A DNA stretch of 64,000 nt from Hydrogenovibrio sp. 3SP14C1 (GTDB lineage Bacteria; Pseudomonadota; Gammaproteobacteria; Thiomicrospirales; Thiomicrospiraceae). Below the pieces are notes generated by a model. It made no database searches, was not told the DNA's origin, and was given only the letters and a program-made list of their open reading frames with translations. This document shows positions 1 through 7,641 of this stretch, one piece after another. Both the position numbers and the translations under genes were made by a program. The stretch spans positions 186,001 through 250,000 of the forward strand of contig NZ_JARTLM010000001.1 in the NCBI RefSeq assembly GCF_029625905.1. The letters run 5' to 3'. Position 1 is the first letter of the stretch. Each line of letters opens with the position of its first letter.

Positions 1-121
1 CATCTAATAAATCATATTATAGCTACTTAAAATTTCTTATCTCCAAGCTATATAAGCTTTTATTAATTTAGGCTCTTTTCTTGCTTATTAACTAAAAACA
101 TCGTAAAGAGAGCATCCGGCG

Positions 122-1960
122 ATGAGCGATCAGTTAATTGATATTCTATGGGTTTTAATCAGTGCGGTTTTGGTAGCGCTTATGCAACCAGGGTTCACTG
201 CGCTTGAAGCAGGCGCAACTCGAACCAAAAATTCCATCTCAACCGCCATCAAAAATGTCAGTGACTTTTTAATCGCTTTTATGATTTTTGTTGTCTTGGG
301 GGCTAGCATCATGCTTGGCACCAGTCATCACGGGGTATTTGGCTGGAGTCCTGTTTTCTTTTATGAAAACTCTCTTTCGGAGCTGGTCCTCACCTTATTC
401 CACGCTATGTTTGTCTCCACTGCTGTCACTATTATTTCAGGCTCAATCGCTGAAAGAACAAAATACACGTCTTATTTAATTATTGCAGTGATTGTCTCCT
501 TGTTTATTTACCCTGTGCAGGCACATTGGATCTGGAATGCTGACGGCTGGCTGGCTCAACTCGGGTTTATAGATTTTGCCGGTTCAACGGTTGTGCACTC
601 TGTCGGCGGCTGGGCAGCGCTGGCAGCCATATTAATCATTGGACCGCGTTTGGGCCGATTTGAAACCCAGAAAAACCCTTTTGAGCAGTCCAATTTAGCT
701 TATAGCGCATTAGGCGTCTTTCTTATCTGGCTTGGCTGGATAGGATTTAACGGAGGAAGTGTTCTGGCGCTTAACTATGAGACAGGAAAAGTCATTCTGA
801 ACACCCTCATTGCAGGTGCGATTGGCGGTATAACCGGATTGATTGTCAGCCGTCTTTATACAGGCTACTATCAAGTTATTGACATCATCAATGGCATTTT
901 AGCTGGCTTGGTCGCCATTACCGCTTCTGCCCATCTTGCCTCTCCTGGAGCAGCGATTTTGATAGGCATACTGGGCTATCTTGCCTATTTGGGCGGGAAA
1001 ATATTATTGGTTAAATGGAAAATTGATGATGCGCTTGAAGCTGTACCTGTCCACCTTTTTGCTGGAGTTGCCGGTACACTGATGGTTTCTTTCTTGGTCG
1101 CAGAGGCTAATTTTTGGCAACAACTTAAAATTCAACTCCTCGGAATTATCGTCGTTGGACTACTCACCTTCTTGGTAACTTACAGTTTATTAAGTATTAT
1201 TAATCGCCTTTACCCTTTGAGAGTCAGCGAATCAAAAGAGATACTGGGACTTAATATCAGTGAGCACCAAGCTTCAACCTCCATGTTTGATCTAGCACAA
1301 GCCATGAACAATCAAGCTCAAGAACAGGATTTTTCAAAAAAAATCATGGTGGAGCCCTATTCTGATGCCTCTTTAATCGCAACCTATTACAACCACGTCA
1401 CCCAAGCATTTAATCAACTCAACGACGAAAAAGAAGCCTTAATTGAAGAAAGCTATCAAATGGCAAACTATGACCAGCTAACCGGGTTGGCAAAAAGGCG
1501 GTTACTGGTGAATGAATTGGGGCGTTCCATTTCTCGGCTTGAGAGGCACTCACAATCTAACGCGATTTTGTTTATTGATTTAGATGGCTTTAAGTCAATC
1601 AACGACCAATATGGGCATAATGCAGGTGATGCTGTACTAAAAGAAGCGGCCAACCGCATTCAAAAAATCATTCGAAAAACCGACCTAGCAGCCCGATTTG
1701 GCGGAGATGAATTTGTGGTCCTCTTGGAAAATATTCAAAATGAAAGCTTTGCCGCTCAGGTTGCCGACAAAATCATTAGCGCGATCCGACACCCCATCAC
1801 GCTCACCGACCAATCAGAAGGGCAAGTGAGCGCTTCCATTGGCCTTAAAATATTTGACCAATCCAGCAGAAAACATCATGCTGATGACATTCTTAACCAG
1901 GCCGACAAAGCGATGTACGAAGCCAAACGACGCGGCAAAGGCCAATGGGTACTAGCCTAA
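122..1960 (+). CDS. Ammonium transporter (Amt) fused to a GGDEF diguanylate cyclase
   Basis: Predicted inner-membrane ammonium sensor or transporter with a cytoplasmic c-di-GMP-synthesising output. Residues 1 to about 365 form an Amt/Rh-type channel: a conserved N-terminal stretch ending in TRTKNS, and the twin pore histidines at H159 (VVHSVGG) and H311 (VPVHLFAG), 152 residues apart much as in E. coli AmtB. Residues about 375-445 are a hydrophilic linker. A GGDEF domain follows, with DQLTGL at 451-456 and an intact GGDEF motif at 527-531. An RxxD inhibitory site (RKTD, 518-521) sits five residues before it, so the cyclase should be active and product-inhibited. A weak AAAGAGAG precedes the ATG. 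The first gene in the window stands alone. Amt modules fused to signalling domains are a known architecture; that ammonium controls the cyclase here is inference. Confidence 0.9.
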   Translation: MSDQLIDILWVLISAVLVALMQPGFTALEAGATRTKNSISTAIKNVSDFLIAFMIFVVLGASIMLGTSHHGVFGWSPVFFYENSLSELVLTLFHAMFVSTAVTIISGSIAERTKYTSYLIIAVIVSLFIYPVQAHWIWNADGWLAQLGFIDFAGSTVVHSVGGWAALAAILIIGPRLGRFETQKNPFEQSNLAYSALGVFLIWLGWIGFNGGSVLALNYETGKVILNTLIAGAIGGITGLIVSRLYTGYYQVIDIINGILAGLVAITASAHLASPGAAILIGILGYLAYLGGKILLVKWKIDDALEAVPVHLFAGVAGTLMVSFLVAEANFWQQLKIQLLGIIVVGLLTFLVTYSLLSIINRLYPLRVSESKEILGLNISEHQASTSMFDLAQAMNNQAQEQDFSKKIMVEPYSDASLIATYYNHVTQAFNQLNDEKEALIEESYQMANYDQLTGLAKRRLLVNELGRSISRLERHSQSNAILFIDLDGFKSINDQYGHNAGDAVLKEAANRIQKIIRKTDLAARFGGDEFVVLLENIQNESFAAQVADKIISAIRHPITLTDQSEGQVSASIGLKIFDQSSRKHHADDILNQADKAMYEAKRRGKGQWVLA

Positions 1961-2065
1961 AACCTTAGCAAGTAAGCTTTATACCCGATTCCTTTTTAAA
2001 TTCCTCCAACCGCCTGAATGAATTTCGCTAAAATAAAGCCACCCCTTTATATCAAAGAGAAATTC

Positions 2066-2419
2066 ATGTCTAAAAAAGTATACTGCCTCGCACAATTTCA
2101 ACCTAAACCAGGTAAAGAGGCTGAATTATTTCAAATCTTGCAAAGCTTAGAACCCAACACCTTAAGGGAGGATGGGTGCTTACAGTATCGCGTGACTCGC
2201 CAAGTGCCAACCCCTTATGCAGATGGCAAAAGCTTTCCAATTGTCTTTAATGAAATCTGGTCAGATATCAACGCGTTTGAAGCTCACTGTCAGCGAGATG
2301 AAATCGTTAATTTCTTCAACACCTATTGCTTAGCAGAAACCGGGTTGGCGCAAGACTGGAATGTCTGCATTTACACGGATGAACCCCAAGGTTATGATGC
2401 GCCTAACGTATTAAAGTAA
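2066..2419 (+). CDS. Small ABM-domain (antibiotic biosynthesis monooxygenase-like) protein
   Basis: A 117-residue single-domain protein of the dimeric alpha+beta-barrel ABM type, like E. coli YgiN. It begins KKVYCLAQFQPKPGKE and carries the usual central helix and the segment FNEIWSDINAFEAHC. Members are cofactor-free oxygenases or quinol-related enzymes; the substrate here cannot be read from the sequence. An in-frame ATG exists at 2018, but the ATG at 2066 follows an AAAGAGAA ribosome site and starts exactly where the domain starts, so it is preferred. The gene is followed by a palindromic terminator at 2444. Confidence 0.8.
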   Translation: MSKKVYCLAQFQPKPGKEAELFQILQSLEPNTLREDGCLQYRVTRQVPTPYADGKSFPIVFNEIWSDINAFEAHCQRDEIVNFFNTYCLAETGLAQDWNVCIYTDEPQGYDAPNVLK

Positions 2420-2435
2420 CATCATACCTTCTTCC

Positions 2436-2462
2436 AAAAACAGCCAGGCCTGGCCATTTTTG
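2436..2462 (+). repeat. CCAGGCCTGG palindrome, copy 1 (likely terminator)
   Basis: The exact 10-mer lies at 2444-2453, 25 bases after the ABM gene, with an A-run before it and CCATTTTT after it. The flanks extend the stem around a GGCC loop with two mismatches, giving a hairpin followed by U residues. It probably terminates the upstream gene before recG. Confidence 0.75.
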
Positions 2463-2508
2463 GGCGGTTTACGAAACTTAACCCCATGACCAAGTCGGAT
2501 CAAACGTT

Positions 2509-4581
2509 ATGCTCGCACAACTCAAACTGACCACACTAAAAGGGGTTGGTGACAAACAGGTAGAAAAACTGAATCGCCTAGGGCTTTTTCACGTTCAAGA
2601 TTTACTGTTTCACTTACCCTTGCGCTATCAAGACAAGACCAAACTGACTCCTATTAGTCAATTATTCATTGGTCAGGAAGCGCTGATTGAAGGGGAAATC
2701 ATCGGCCAGCACATGACCCAAAGCCGTAACAGCAGTCTTATCGTGAAACTGGTTGATGGTTCAAACCGCCCTATTAGTTGCCGTTTTTTTCACTTTCATT
2801 ACCGACAAGCACAACAGTTCAAACGCGGCCTTAAATTACGGGCTTATGGTGAAGTGCGCTCAGGGCCAAACGGATTGGAAATTGTGCATCCGACCTATCA
2901 ATTGTTCAGCCCAGAAAATCCACCCCCTCTTGAAAACACCCTTACACCAATTTATCCCATTACAGAAGGATTGGGGCAGACGACTTTGCTCAAACTGATG
3001 CAACAAACGTTACTCCTGTTGAAACAATATCCGCTGGAAGAAGCTTTACCCCAAACGCTATTAGAAGAAATGAATATCCCACCGATCAATCAATCCTTGC
3101 GAACTTTGCATGAACCCCAGCCGGAAGACGACTTGTCACAGATTCAGCGATTTGAACACCCGGCACAGCGACGATTGATTTTTGAAGAATTGATAACTCA
3201 TCAATTGAGTTTACAGCTTTTACGTCAACACGATAAACAGCGAATGGCGCCCAAAGTTCCTATTAGTGAGACTGTTTCGCATTTATTAAAAAGCCTTCCT
3301 TTTAAACTCACTGGCGCACAGAATCGTGTCTTAAATGAAATCCAGCAGGATTTTAGCCAACCTCACCCCATGCAACGCTTAGTGCAAGGGGATGTCGGAT
3401 CCGGTAAAACCATTATCGCTGCTTTAGCTGCCTTGCAAGTAGCAGATGCCGGTTATCAAGTTGCTATTATGGCACCGACTGAGATTTTGGCGGAACAACA
3501 TAAAAACCATTTTCTTGAATGGCTGGAACCTCTTAATATATCCGTTGCTTGGCTAAATGGTCAAATGAAGGCTGCCGAAAAACGGGATATGCTCCAAAAA
3601 ACAGCATCTGGCAAAGCAAAAGTCATTATTGGTACCCATGCGCTTTTTCAAGACAGTGTTACCTTGCATCATTTAGGTCTTGTGATTATTGATGAGCAAC
3701 ATCGATTTGGCGTACACCAGCGACTGGCTCTACATGACAAAGGAATGCAAAATGAAAGCCATCCTCACCAGCTCATTATGACAGCGACCCCCATTCCCAG
3801 AACCTTGGCAATGACCGCTTATGGCGATTTAGATCTATCCATTATTGATGAACTTCCACCGGGCAGACAACCGATTGAAACCGCTGTTTTAAACAACAGC
3901 AAACGCTTTGATGTCATGACGCACTTATATGCACAATGCAAACAAGGCGTGCAAGCTTACTGGGTTTGTCCTTTAATCGAGGAATCAGAGCTACTTCATG
4001 CACAAGCCGCTGAAGTGACCGCACAGCAGTTCATGGATCATTGGCCGGATTTACGCGTTGGATTGATTCATGGTCGTCTCAAAGCGGATGAAAAAACAGA
4101 ACGCATGCGAGCCTTTAAAAACCATGATCTGGATCTATTGGTGGCAACCACAGTGATCGAAGTGGGTGTTAATGTCCCAAATGCAAGCTTGATGATTATC
4201 GAAAATGCCGAGCGCCTTGGGCTAGCTCAATTGCATCAATTACGTGGACGCGTTGGTCGAGGCAGCAAAAAAAGTCATTGCGTCTTACTTTACCAAGCCC
4301 CCTTGGGCGAAACCAGTAAAGCACGCCTTAACATCATGCGAGAATCTAATGACGGTTTTAAAATTGCGGAAGAAGATTTAAAAATTCGCGGCCCAGGTGA
4401 AATATTGGGCACTCGACAAACAGGCGGATTACATTTTAGAATTGCAGATCTGAAACGCGATCAAGAAATGATTCCAGTGATTAAACACTGTGCCGAAACC
4501 TTAGCCAAAGAGCACCCAGAAGTGGCAGATGCCTTAAATGAACGTTGGGTTGGAGAAAAAATGGATTATAAGCATGCCTAA
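2509..4581 (+). CDS. recG: ATP-dependent DNA helicase RecG
   Basis: Superfamily 2 branch-migration helicase that remodels stalled forks and Holliday junctions. The 690-residue length is normal for RecG. An N-terminal wedge/OB-fold region (about residues 1-230) includes the fork-binding domain. The helicase core shows Walker A GDVGSGKT at 294-301, the RecG-type DEQH box (IIDEQHRFG, D395) and motif III TATPIPRTLAMTAYGD. The C-terminal part contains QLRGRVGRG and the RecG-specific segment ending EILGTRQTG. The 3' end overlaps ubiC by 8 bases, so the two are probably co-transcribed. Confidence 0.97.
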   Translation: MLAQLKLTTLKGVGDKQVEKLNRLGLFHVQDLLFHLPLRYQDKTKLTPISQLFIGQEALIEGEIIGQHMTQSRNSSLIVKLVDGSNRPISCRFFHFHYRQAQQFKRGLKLRAYGEVRSGPNGLEIVHPTYQLFSPENPPPLENTLTPIYPITEGLGQTTLLKLMQQTLLLLKQYPLEEALPQTLLEEMNIPPINQSLRTLHEPQPEDDLSQIQRFEHPAQRRLIFEELITHQLSLQLLRQHDKQRMAPKVPISETVSHLLKSLPFKLTGAQNRVLNEIQQDFSQPHPMQRLVQGDVGSGKTIIAALAALQVADAGYQVAIMAPTEILAEQHKNHFLEWLEPLNISVAWLNGQMKAAEKRDMLQKTASGKAKVIIGTHALFQDSVTLHHLGLVIIDEQHRFGVHQRLALHDKGMQNESHPHQLIMTATPIPRTLAMTAYGDLDLSIIDELPPGRQPIETAVLNNSKRFDVMTHLYAQCKQGVQAYWVCPLIEESELLHAQAAEVTAQQFMDHWPDLRVGLIHGRLKADEKTERMRAFKNHDLDLLVATTVIEVGVNVPNASLMIIENAERLGLAQLHQLRGRVGRGSKKSHCVLLYQAPLGETSKARLNIMRESNDGFKIAEEDLKIRGPGEILGTRQTGGLHFRIADLKRDQEMIPVIKHCAETLAKEHPEVADALNERWVGEKMDYKHA

Positions 4582-5131
4582 ACACGCCATTACACGCGTT
4601 ACGCTCAGACAAGAACCTCACTGGTATCCCACCGGATTGATTGACCGCTTAAAGGGCCCGAAACAATTGCATAACTGGTTATTGGACACGGGTTCTTTGA
4701 CAGCAAAAATTCGATTAGGCTGCCCAGATATGGAAGTGAATATTCTGTCAGAAACCTATGAAAAACCTCTGGTGTCAGAGGCGCAGCAACTCAACATCCC
4801 ACTGTCACAAAAAGCATGGATTCGATGCGTCTTCTTAACTTGCGATGGGCAACCGATCGTCTATGCCAGAACCGTGATACCTTATTGGCAAACAGGCAAC
4901 CCATGGTATGCACTTAAACATTTGGGGAACCGTCCTCTCGGCGAGATCTTATTCCAACTCCCCGGTTTAAAACGTACCCCTTTTCAGGTAACCCAAACTC
5001 ACGCAACCAACTGGCCACATATCGACTTACCATCTTCAGAACAAATTAAAACTTTTGCCAGAAAATCGGTCTTCATTCAAAACAAATATCCACTTTTATT
5101 GACAGAAGCTTTCATAGATAGCGCCTCTTAA
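4574..5131 (+). CDS. ubiC: Chorismate--pyruvate lyase UbiC
   Basis: Converts chorismate to 4-hydroxybenzoate and pyruvate, the first step of ubiquinone head-group synthesis. The protein of about 185 residues shows the UbiC pattern: an Arg in VYARTVIP and a C-terminal RKSVFIQNKYPLLLTEAFI segment with the catalytic Glu. The start chosen is the ATG overlapping the recG stop; an in-frame ATG at 4538 would add 12 residues inside recG. The next enzyme of the pathway, UbiA, lies 5 kb away on the other strand rather than adjacent as in E. coli. The stop codon interlocks with that of the convergent anti-sigma gene in the sequence TTAA. Confidence 0.9.
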   Translation: MPKHAITRVTLRQEPHWYPTGLIDRLKGPKQLHNWLLDTGSLTAKIRLGCPDMEVNILSETYEKPLVSEAQQLNIPLSQKAWIRCVFLTCDGQPIVYARTVIPYWQTGNPWYALKHLGNRPLGEILFQLPGLKRTPFQVTQTHATNWPHIDLPSSEQIKTFARKSVFIQNKYPLLLTEAFIDSAS

Positions 5132-5832
5132 AATTTATAGTAACCCCACCCTTTTTGCATTTTATTCACAATTTCATCAAGCGCAGCTCTATCGGTTTCA
5201 ACCCCTTTAATCATAGTTAAAGGCTTGCCTTCATCTGCACGGCGTTTCAAGGCTCTTTGACAGGCAATCAACTTCAAATTATCGTACTGGGCTAATAAAT
5301 TCACAATGGCTTCACGACTTGGATTTCCCTCTTCGAAAAGCTCGATACCATGATCGTTAGCAACTATCTCAATTTGCATTTTAGGCGCCCCGACCTGTTT
5401 TGACTGGACACTTAACAAGGCACTGGCCTTCTGCAATACCGCCTGAGTTTTTGCTGGCTGATTAGAGTCGATATGCAACAACAGCTTCTGGGGGCTATTT
5501 GCAGCAATGAGCATGGAACTTGATGAAGATTGTGGCGATATCACGCCTTCAGAAGAAGCTAGAAATCCTAACCCAAACGCAGCCACAAATGACGCAGCAA
5601 CCGCCCATCGTGCACTGAATGATTTAGATTCGAGCGGCTTTCTTTTCGGAATCGGAACTCTTTGGTAATGTTCTAGCATTTGCTGCTTAATTTTTCTCAA
5701 CTCACATACTTCATCCTGCAACACTTTATCTTGTTGCAAAATCTGCTCAAAAGCTACGCGCTCGTCTCCAGTCAATTCACCATCAATATAGGCATGAATA
5801 TCTGGATGAGCCGCTCTTTGGTCTTGATTCAT
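5128..5832 (-). CDS. Anti-sigma factor with a periplasmic DsrE-like sensor domain
   Basis: Predicted membrane anti-sigma factor for the ECF sigma gene just upstream (4-base ATGA overlap). Residues 1-70 resemble an anti-sigma N-terminus (DIHAYIDGELTGDERVAFEQ), but the Cys ligands of the zinc-binding ZAS motif are missing. One membrane helix lies at about 75-93. Residues about 115-234 lie outside the membrane and match the two secreted DsrE-like proteins of the divergent operon: KLLLHID near the start, MQIEIVAND in the core, a Cys at 191 (LIACQRAL), and GWGYYKF at the end. The assignment as anti-sigma rests on position, topology and N-terminal similarity. Ligand sensing by the DsrE-like part is inference. 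Confidence 0.8.
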   Translation of the reverse strand: MNQDQRAAHPDIHAYIDGELTGDERVAFEQILQQDKVLQDEVCELRKIKQQMLEHYQRVPIPKRKPLESKSFSARWAVAASFVAAFGLGFLASSEGVISPQSSSSSMLIAANSPQKLLLHIDSNQPAKTQAVLQKASALLSVQSKQVGAPKMQIEIVANDHGIELFEEGNPSREAIVNLLAQYDNLKLIACQRALKRRADEGKPLTMIKGVETDRAALDEIVNKMQKGWGYYKF

Positions 5833-6407
5833 TTTGAATTACTCTTTTTCAAATCCACAACATTATTGGCATAATGGGGAATAAATTTCTCACTCGTTAT
5901 GAGCTTTTTCAACTTAGCACGACCTCGCGACAATCGACTCATAACCGTTCCTACTGGAACTTCTGATATTTCAGCAACTTCTTGGTAAGAGTACCCCTGC
6001 AAATCAACTAATACCATTACTTCTCGTTGATCAATTGGCAGACTACCGATGGCTGCATGGATGTTACGAACGTCCTGCTTTTGAATATAAAGCGTTTCGA
6101 TTGATTCGGTTCGCAACTGCTCCTCATATTCATCCACATTCACCTGTTGCCAACGCGCACTTTTCCGACAATTATCATAAAACATGTTATGCATAATCTT
6201 ACAAAGCCATCGATCGATATTTTCAAAACTTTCAACCTGATCCGCTTTTTGCAGCGATTTTAACATTGTATCCTGCACTAAATCTTGCGCAAGGGATTCA
6301 TCCTGACTCCATGCATAAGCAATGCGATATAAGTTTGCATAATTCGATTCTAAAACCGCATTCAACTTGACTTGATTTGTTTTTAATTTAACCCAGCTAC
6401 CAATCAT
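5829..6407 (-). CDS. ECF-family RNA polymerase sigma factor
   Basis: Extracytoplasmic-function sigma factor. Region 2 is visible in YRIAYAWSQDESLAQDLVQD through WLCKIMHNMFYDNCRK. Region 4 is visible in LPIDQREVMVLVDLQGYSY followed by the helix-turn-helix EVAEISEVPVGTVMSRLSRG. The ATG at 6407 is preferred because AGGAA sits seven bases upstream; an upstream in-frame start at 6467 would add 20 residues unlike any sigma N-terminus. It overlaps the anti-sigma gene by four bases, implying translational coupling. It probably transcribes the divergent operon from the GGAAT/CGTTA promoter at 6540-6566. Confidence 0.92.
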   Translation of the reverse strand: MIGSWVKLKTNQVKLNAVLESNYANLYRIAYAWSQDESLAQDLVQDTMLKSLQKADQVESFENIDRWLCKIMHNMFYDNCRKSARWQQVNVDEYEEQLRTESIETLYIQKQDVRNIHAAIGSLPIDQREVMVLVDLQGYSYQEVAEISEVPVGTVMSRLSRGRAKLKKLITSEKFIPHYANNVVDLKKSNSK

Positions 6408-6534
6408 AAAAAAATTCCTTTTTTTCATCATAGGCAAAAACATATTTAAAGACAACTCTATTTTCACTCATAAGAATATAACCATTTCATTAAATAAGAT
6501 TCCGTTATTTGCCCATAGAAACAACCATCTCAAG

Positions 6535-6566
6535 AAGTTGGAATAAAGTTGGAATGTTTTACGTTA
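6535..6566 (+). promoter_or_regulatory. Predicted ECF sigma promoter with a 10-bp direct repeat
   Basis: GGAAT at 6540-6544 and CGTTA at 6562-6566 are separated by 17 bases, matching the GGAAC/CGT-type elements used by many ECF sigma factors. The -35 element is embedded in AAGTTGGAAT (6535-6544), which is repeated at 6546-6555, an 11-base period. Transcription would start near 6572, about 45 bases before the first DsrE-like gene. Confidence 0.6.
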
Positions 6567-6615
6567 TTAGGATGAGTACTTATTTAAATACTCACGAAAT
6601 CGGAGGAATAAAATC

Positions 6616-7074
6616 GTGATGAATAAAAAAATACCCTTACTAATTTTAACCTGGATGATGTCGATGCTCGTTTCCTTGAACGTGCTTTCTGCTCAAGAAC
6701 CAACATTACCGGACACTTTTGCGACACATAAAGTTGTATTACAAATCAGTGATCCGAACCCATTCAAGCAAACATTAGTTCTGAATGTGGCCAATAACCT
6801 GATGAAGCACTATGACGCTGGCGACTTAGATTTAGAAATCGTCGCATTTGGCCCTGGCTTAAGACTCATGCTTGAAGGAAACGTGAATACACCGCGCATC
6901 AAATCTTTGATGAACGCAGGGGTTCGATTCAGTGGATGCGCCAATACTCTGAATCATTATTCAAAAATATTAGGCAGCAAGCCAGCATTAGTAGAGGGTG
7001 TAAATGTCGTACCAGCCGGCGCAGCACGTATCTTACAGCTCAACGCTGCAGGCTACCAAATCTTAAAACCTTAA
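6616..7074 (+). CDS. Secreted DsrE-like protein 1
   Basis: A 152-residue exported protein. A signal peptide (about residues 1-26, cleavage after LSA) is followed by one DsrE/DsrF-like domain: strand KVVLQIS, strand LDLEIVAFGPGLRLML, and a strand ending in the only cysteine, C108, in FSGCANTL. DsrE-family proteins act in sulfur transfer with a Cys at this place; the periplasmic versions are poorly characterised. GGAGG precedes a GTG at 6616 and an ATG at 6619, and either may be the start. It is the first gene of a three-gene operon with a paralogue and a porin. It is homologous to the outer domain of the divergent anti-sigma factor. Confidence 0.82.
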   Translation: MMNKKIPLLILTWMMSMLVSLNVLSAQEPTLPDTFATHKVVLQISDPNPFKQTLVLNVANNLMKHYDAGDLDLEIVAFGPGLRLMLEGNVNTPRIKSLMNAGVRFSGCANTLNHYSKILGSKPALVEGVNVVPAGAARILQLNAAGYQILKP

Positions 7075-7099
7075 TTGGTACCGTCTTAGGAGAAACATC

Positions 7100-7588
7100 A
7101 TGAGCATTCAAAAATTACTTTCTACAGTTTTGGCAAGTGCAGTTTTGCTATTGGGTTTGACACAGGTTAGCCAAGCGGCAAATGACTATGGCCAACAAAA
7201 GGTGGTTTATCACATCAATTATGATGATGCTAAAAAGCAGTCAAGCACCTTACGAAACATTCAAAACCATATCAATGCGGTTGGCTCTAAAAATTTAGAT
7301 ATCCGTGTCGTCATGCATGGTAATGGACTGTCTTTGGTTTTAAATGAAGATGCGTTGACAAACGTCCCTAAGTTTAAAGCGGCTAATGCCTCAGTCACAA
7401 TGCAGCAAAAAATCGACAACCTGAAAATGCAAGGCGTGATGTTCAATGTTTGTGCAAATACCGTTAAGGGCCGTAAAGTGAATATCAATCGAGATTTATA
7501 TGATGTCGATCAAAAAGATATCGTCGCCAGCGGCGTCGCAGAACTGGCTCATTTACAGCAACAAGGATTCGTTTACCTAAGACCGTAA
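7100..7588 (+). CDS. Secreted DsrE-like protein 2
   Basis: A 162-residue paralogue of the preceding gene, 25 bases downstream with a TAGGAGA ribosome site. The signal peptide ends at SQA (about residue 26). The mature domain shows KVVYHIN, LDIRVVMHGNGLSLVL and the Cys strand MFNVCANTV with C118 as the only cysteine. Compared with its neighbour it has an insertion of about 15 residues before the Cys strand, and it ends similarly (FVYLRP). Two secreted paralogues beside an anti-sigma factor with the same fold suggest a shared ligand. The role in sulfur chemistry is inferred from family and likely host, not shown. Confidence 0.82.
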   Translation: MSIQKLLSTVLASAVLLLGLTQVSQAANDYGQQKVVYHINYDDAKKQSSTLRNIQNHINAVGSKNLDIRVVMHGNGLSLVLNEDALTNVPKFKAANASVTMQQKIDNLKMQGVMFNVCANTVKGRKVNINRDLYDVDQKDIVASGVAELAHLQQQGFVYLRP

Positions 7589-7641
7589 TCTTAAGTTCCG
7601 GACTAACACGAAACTCATTAAAAATATAAGAGACGTTATTT

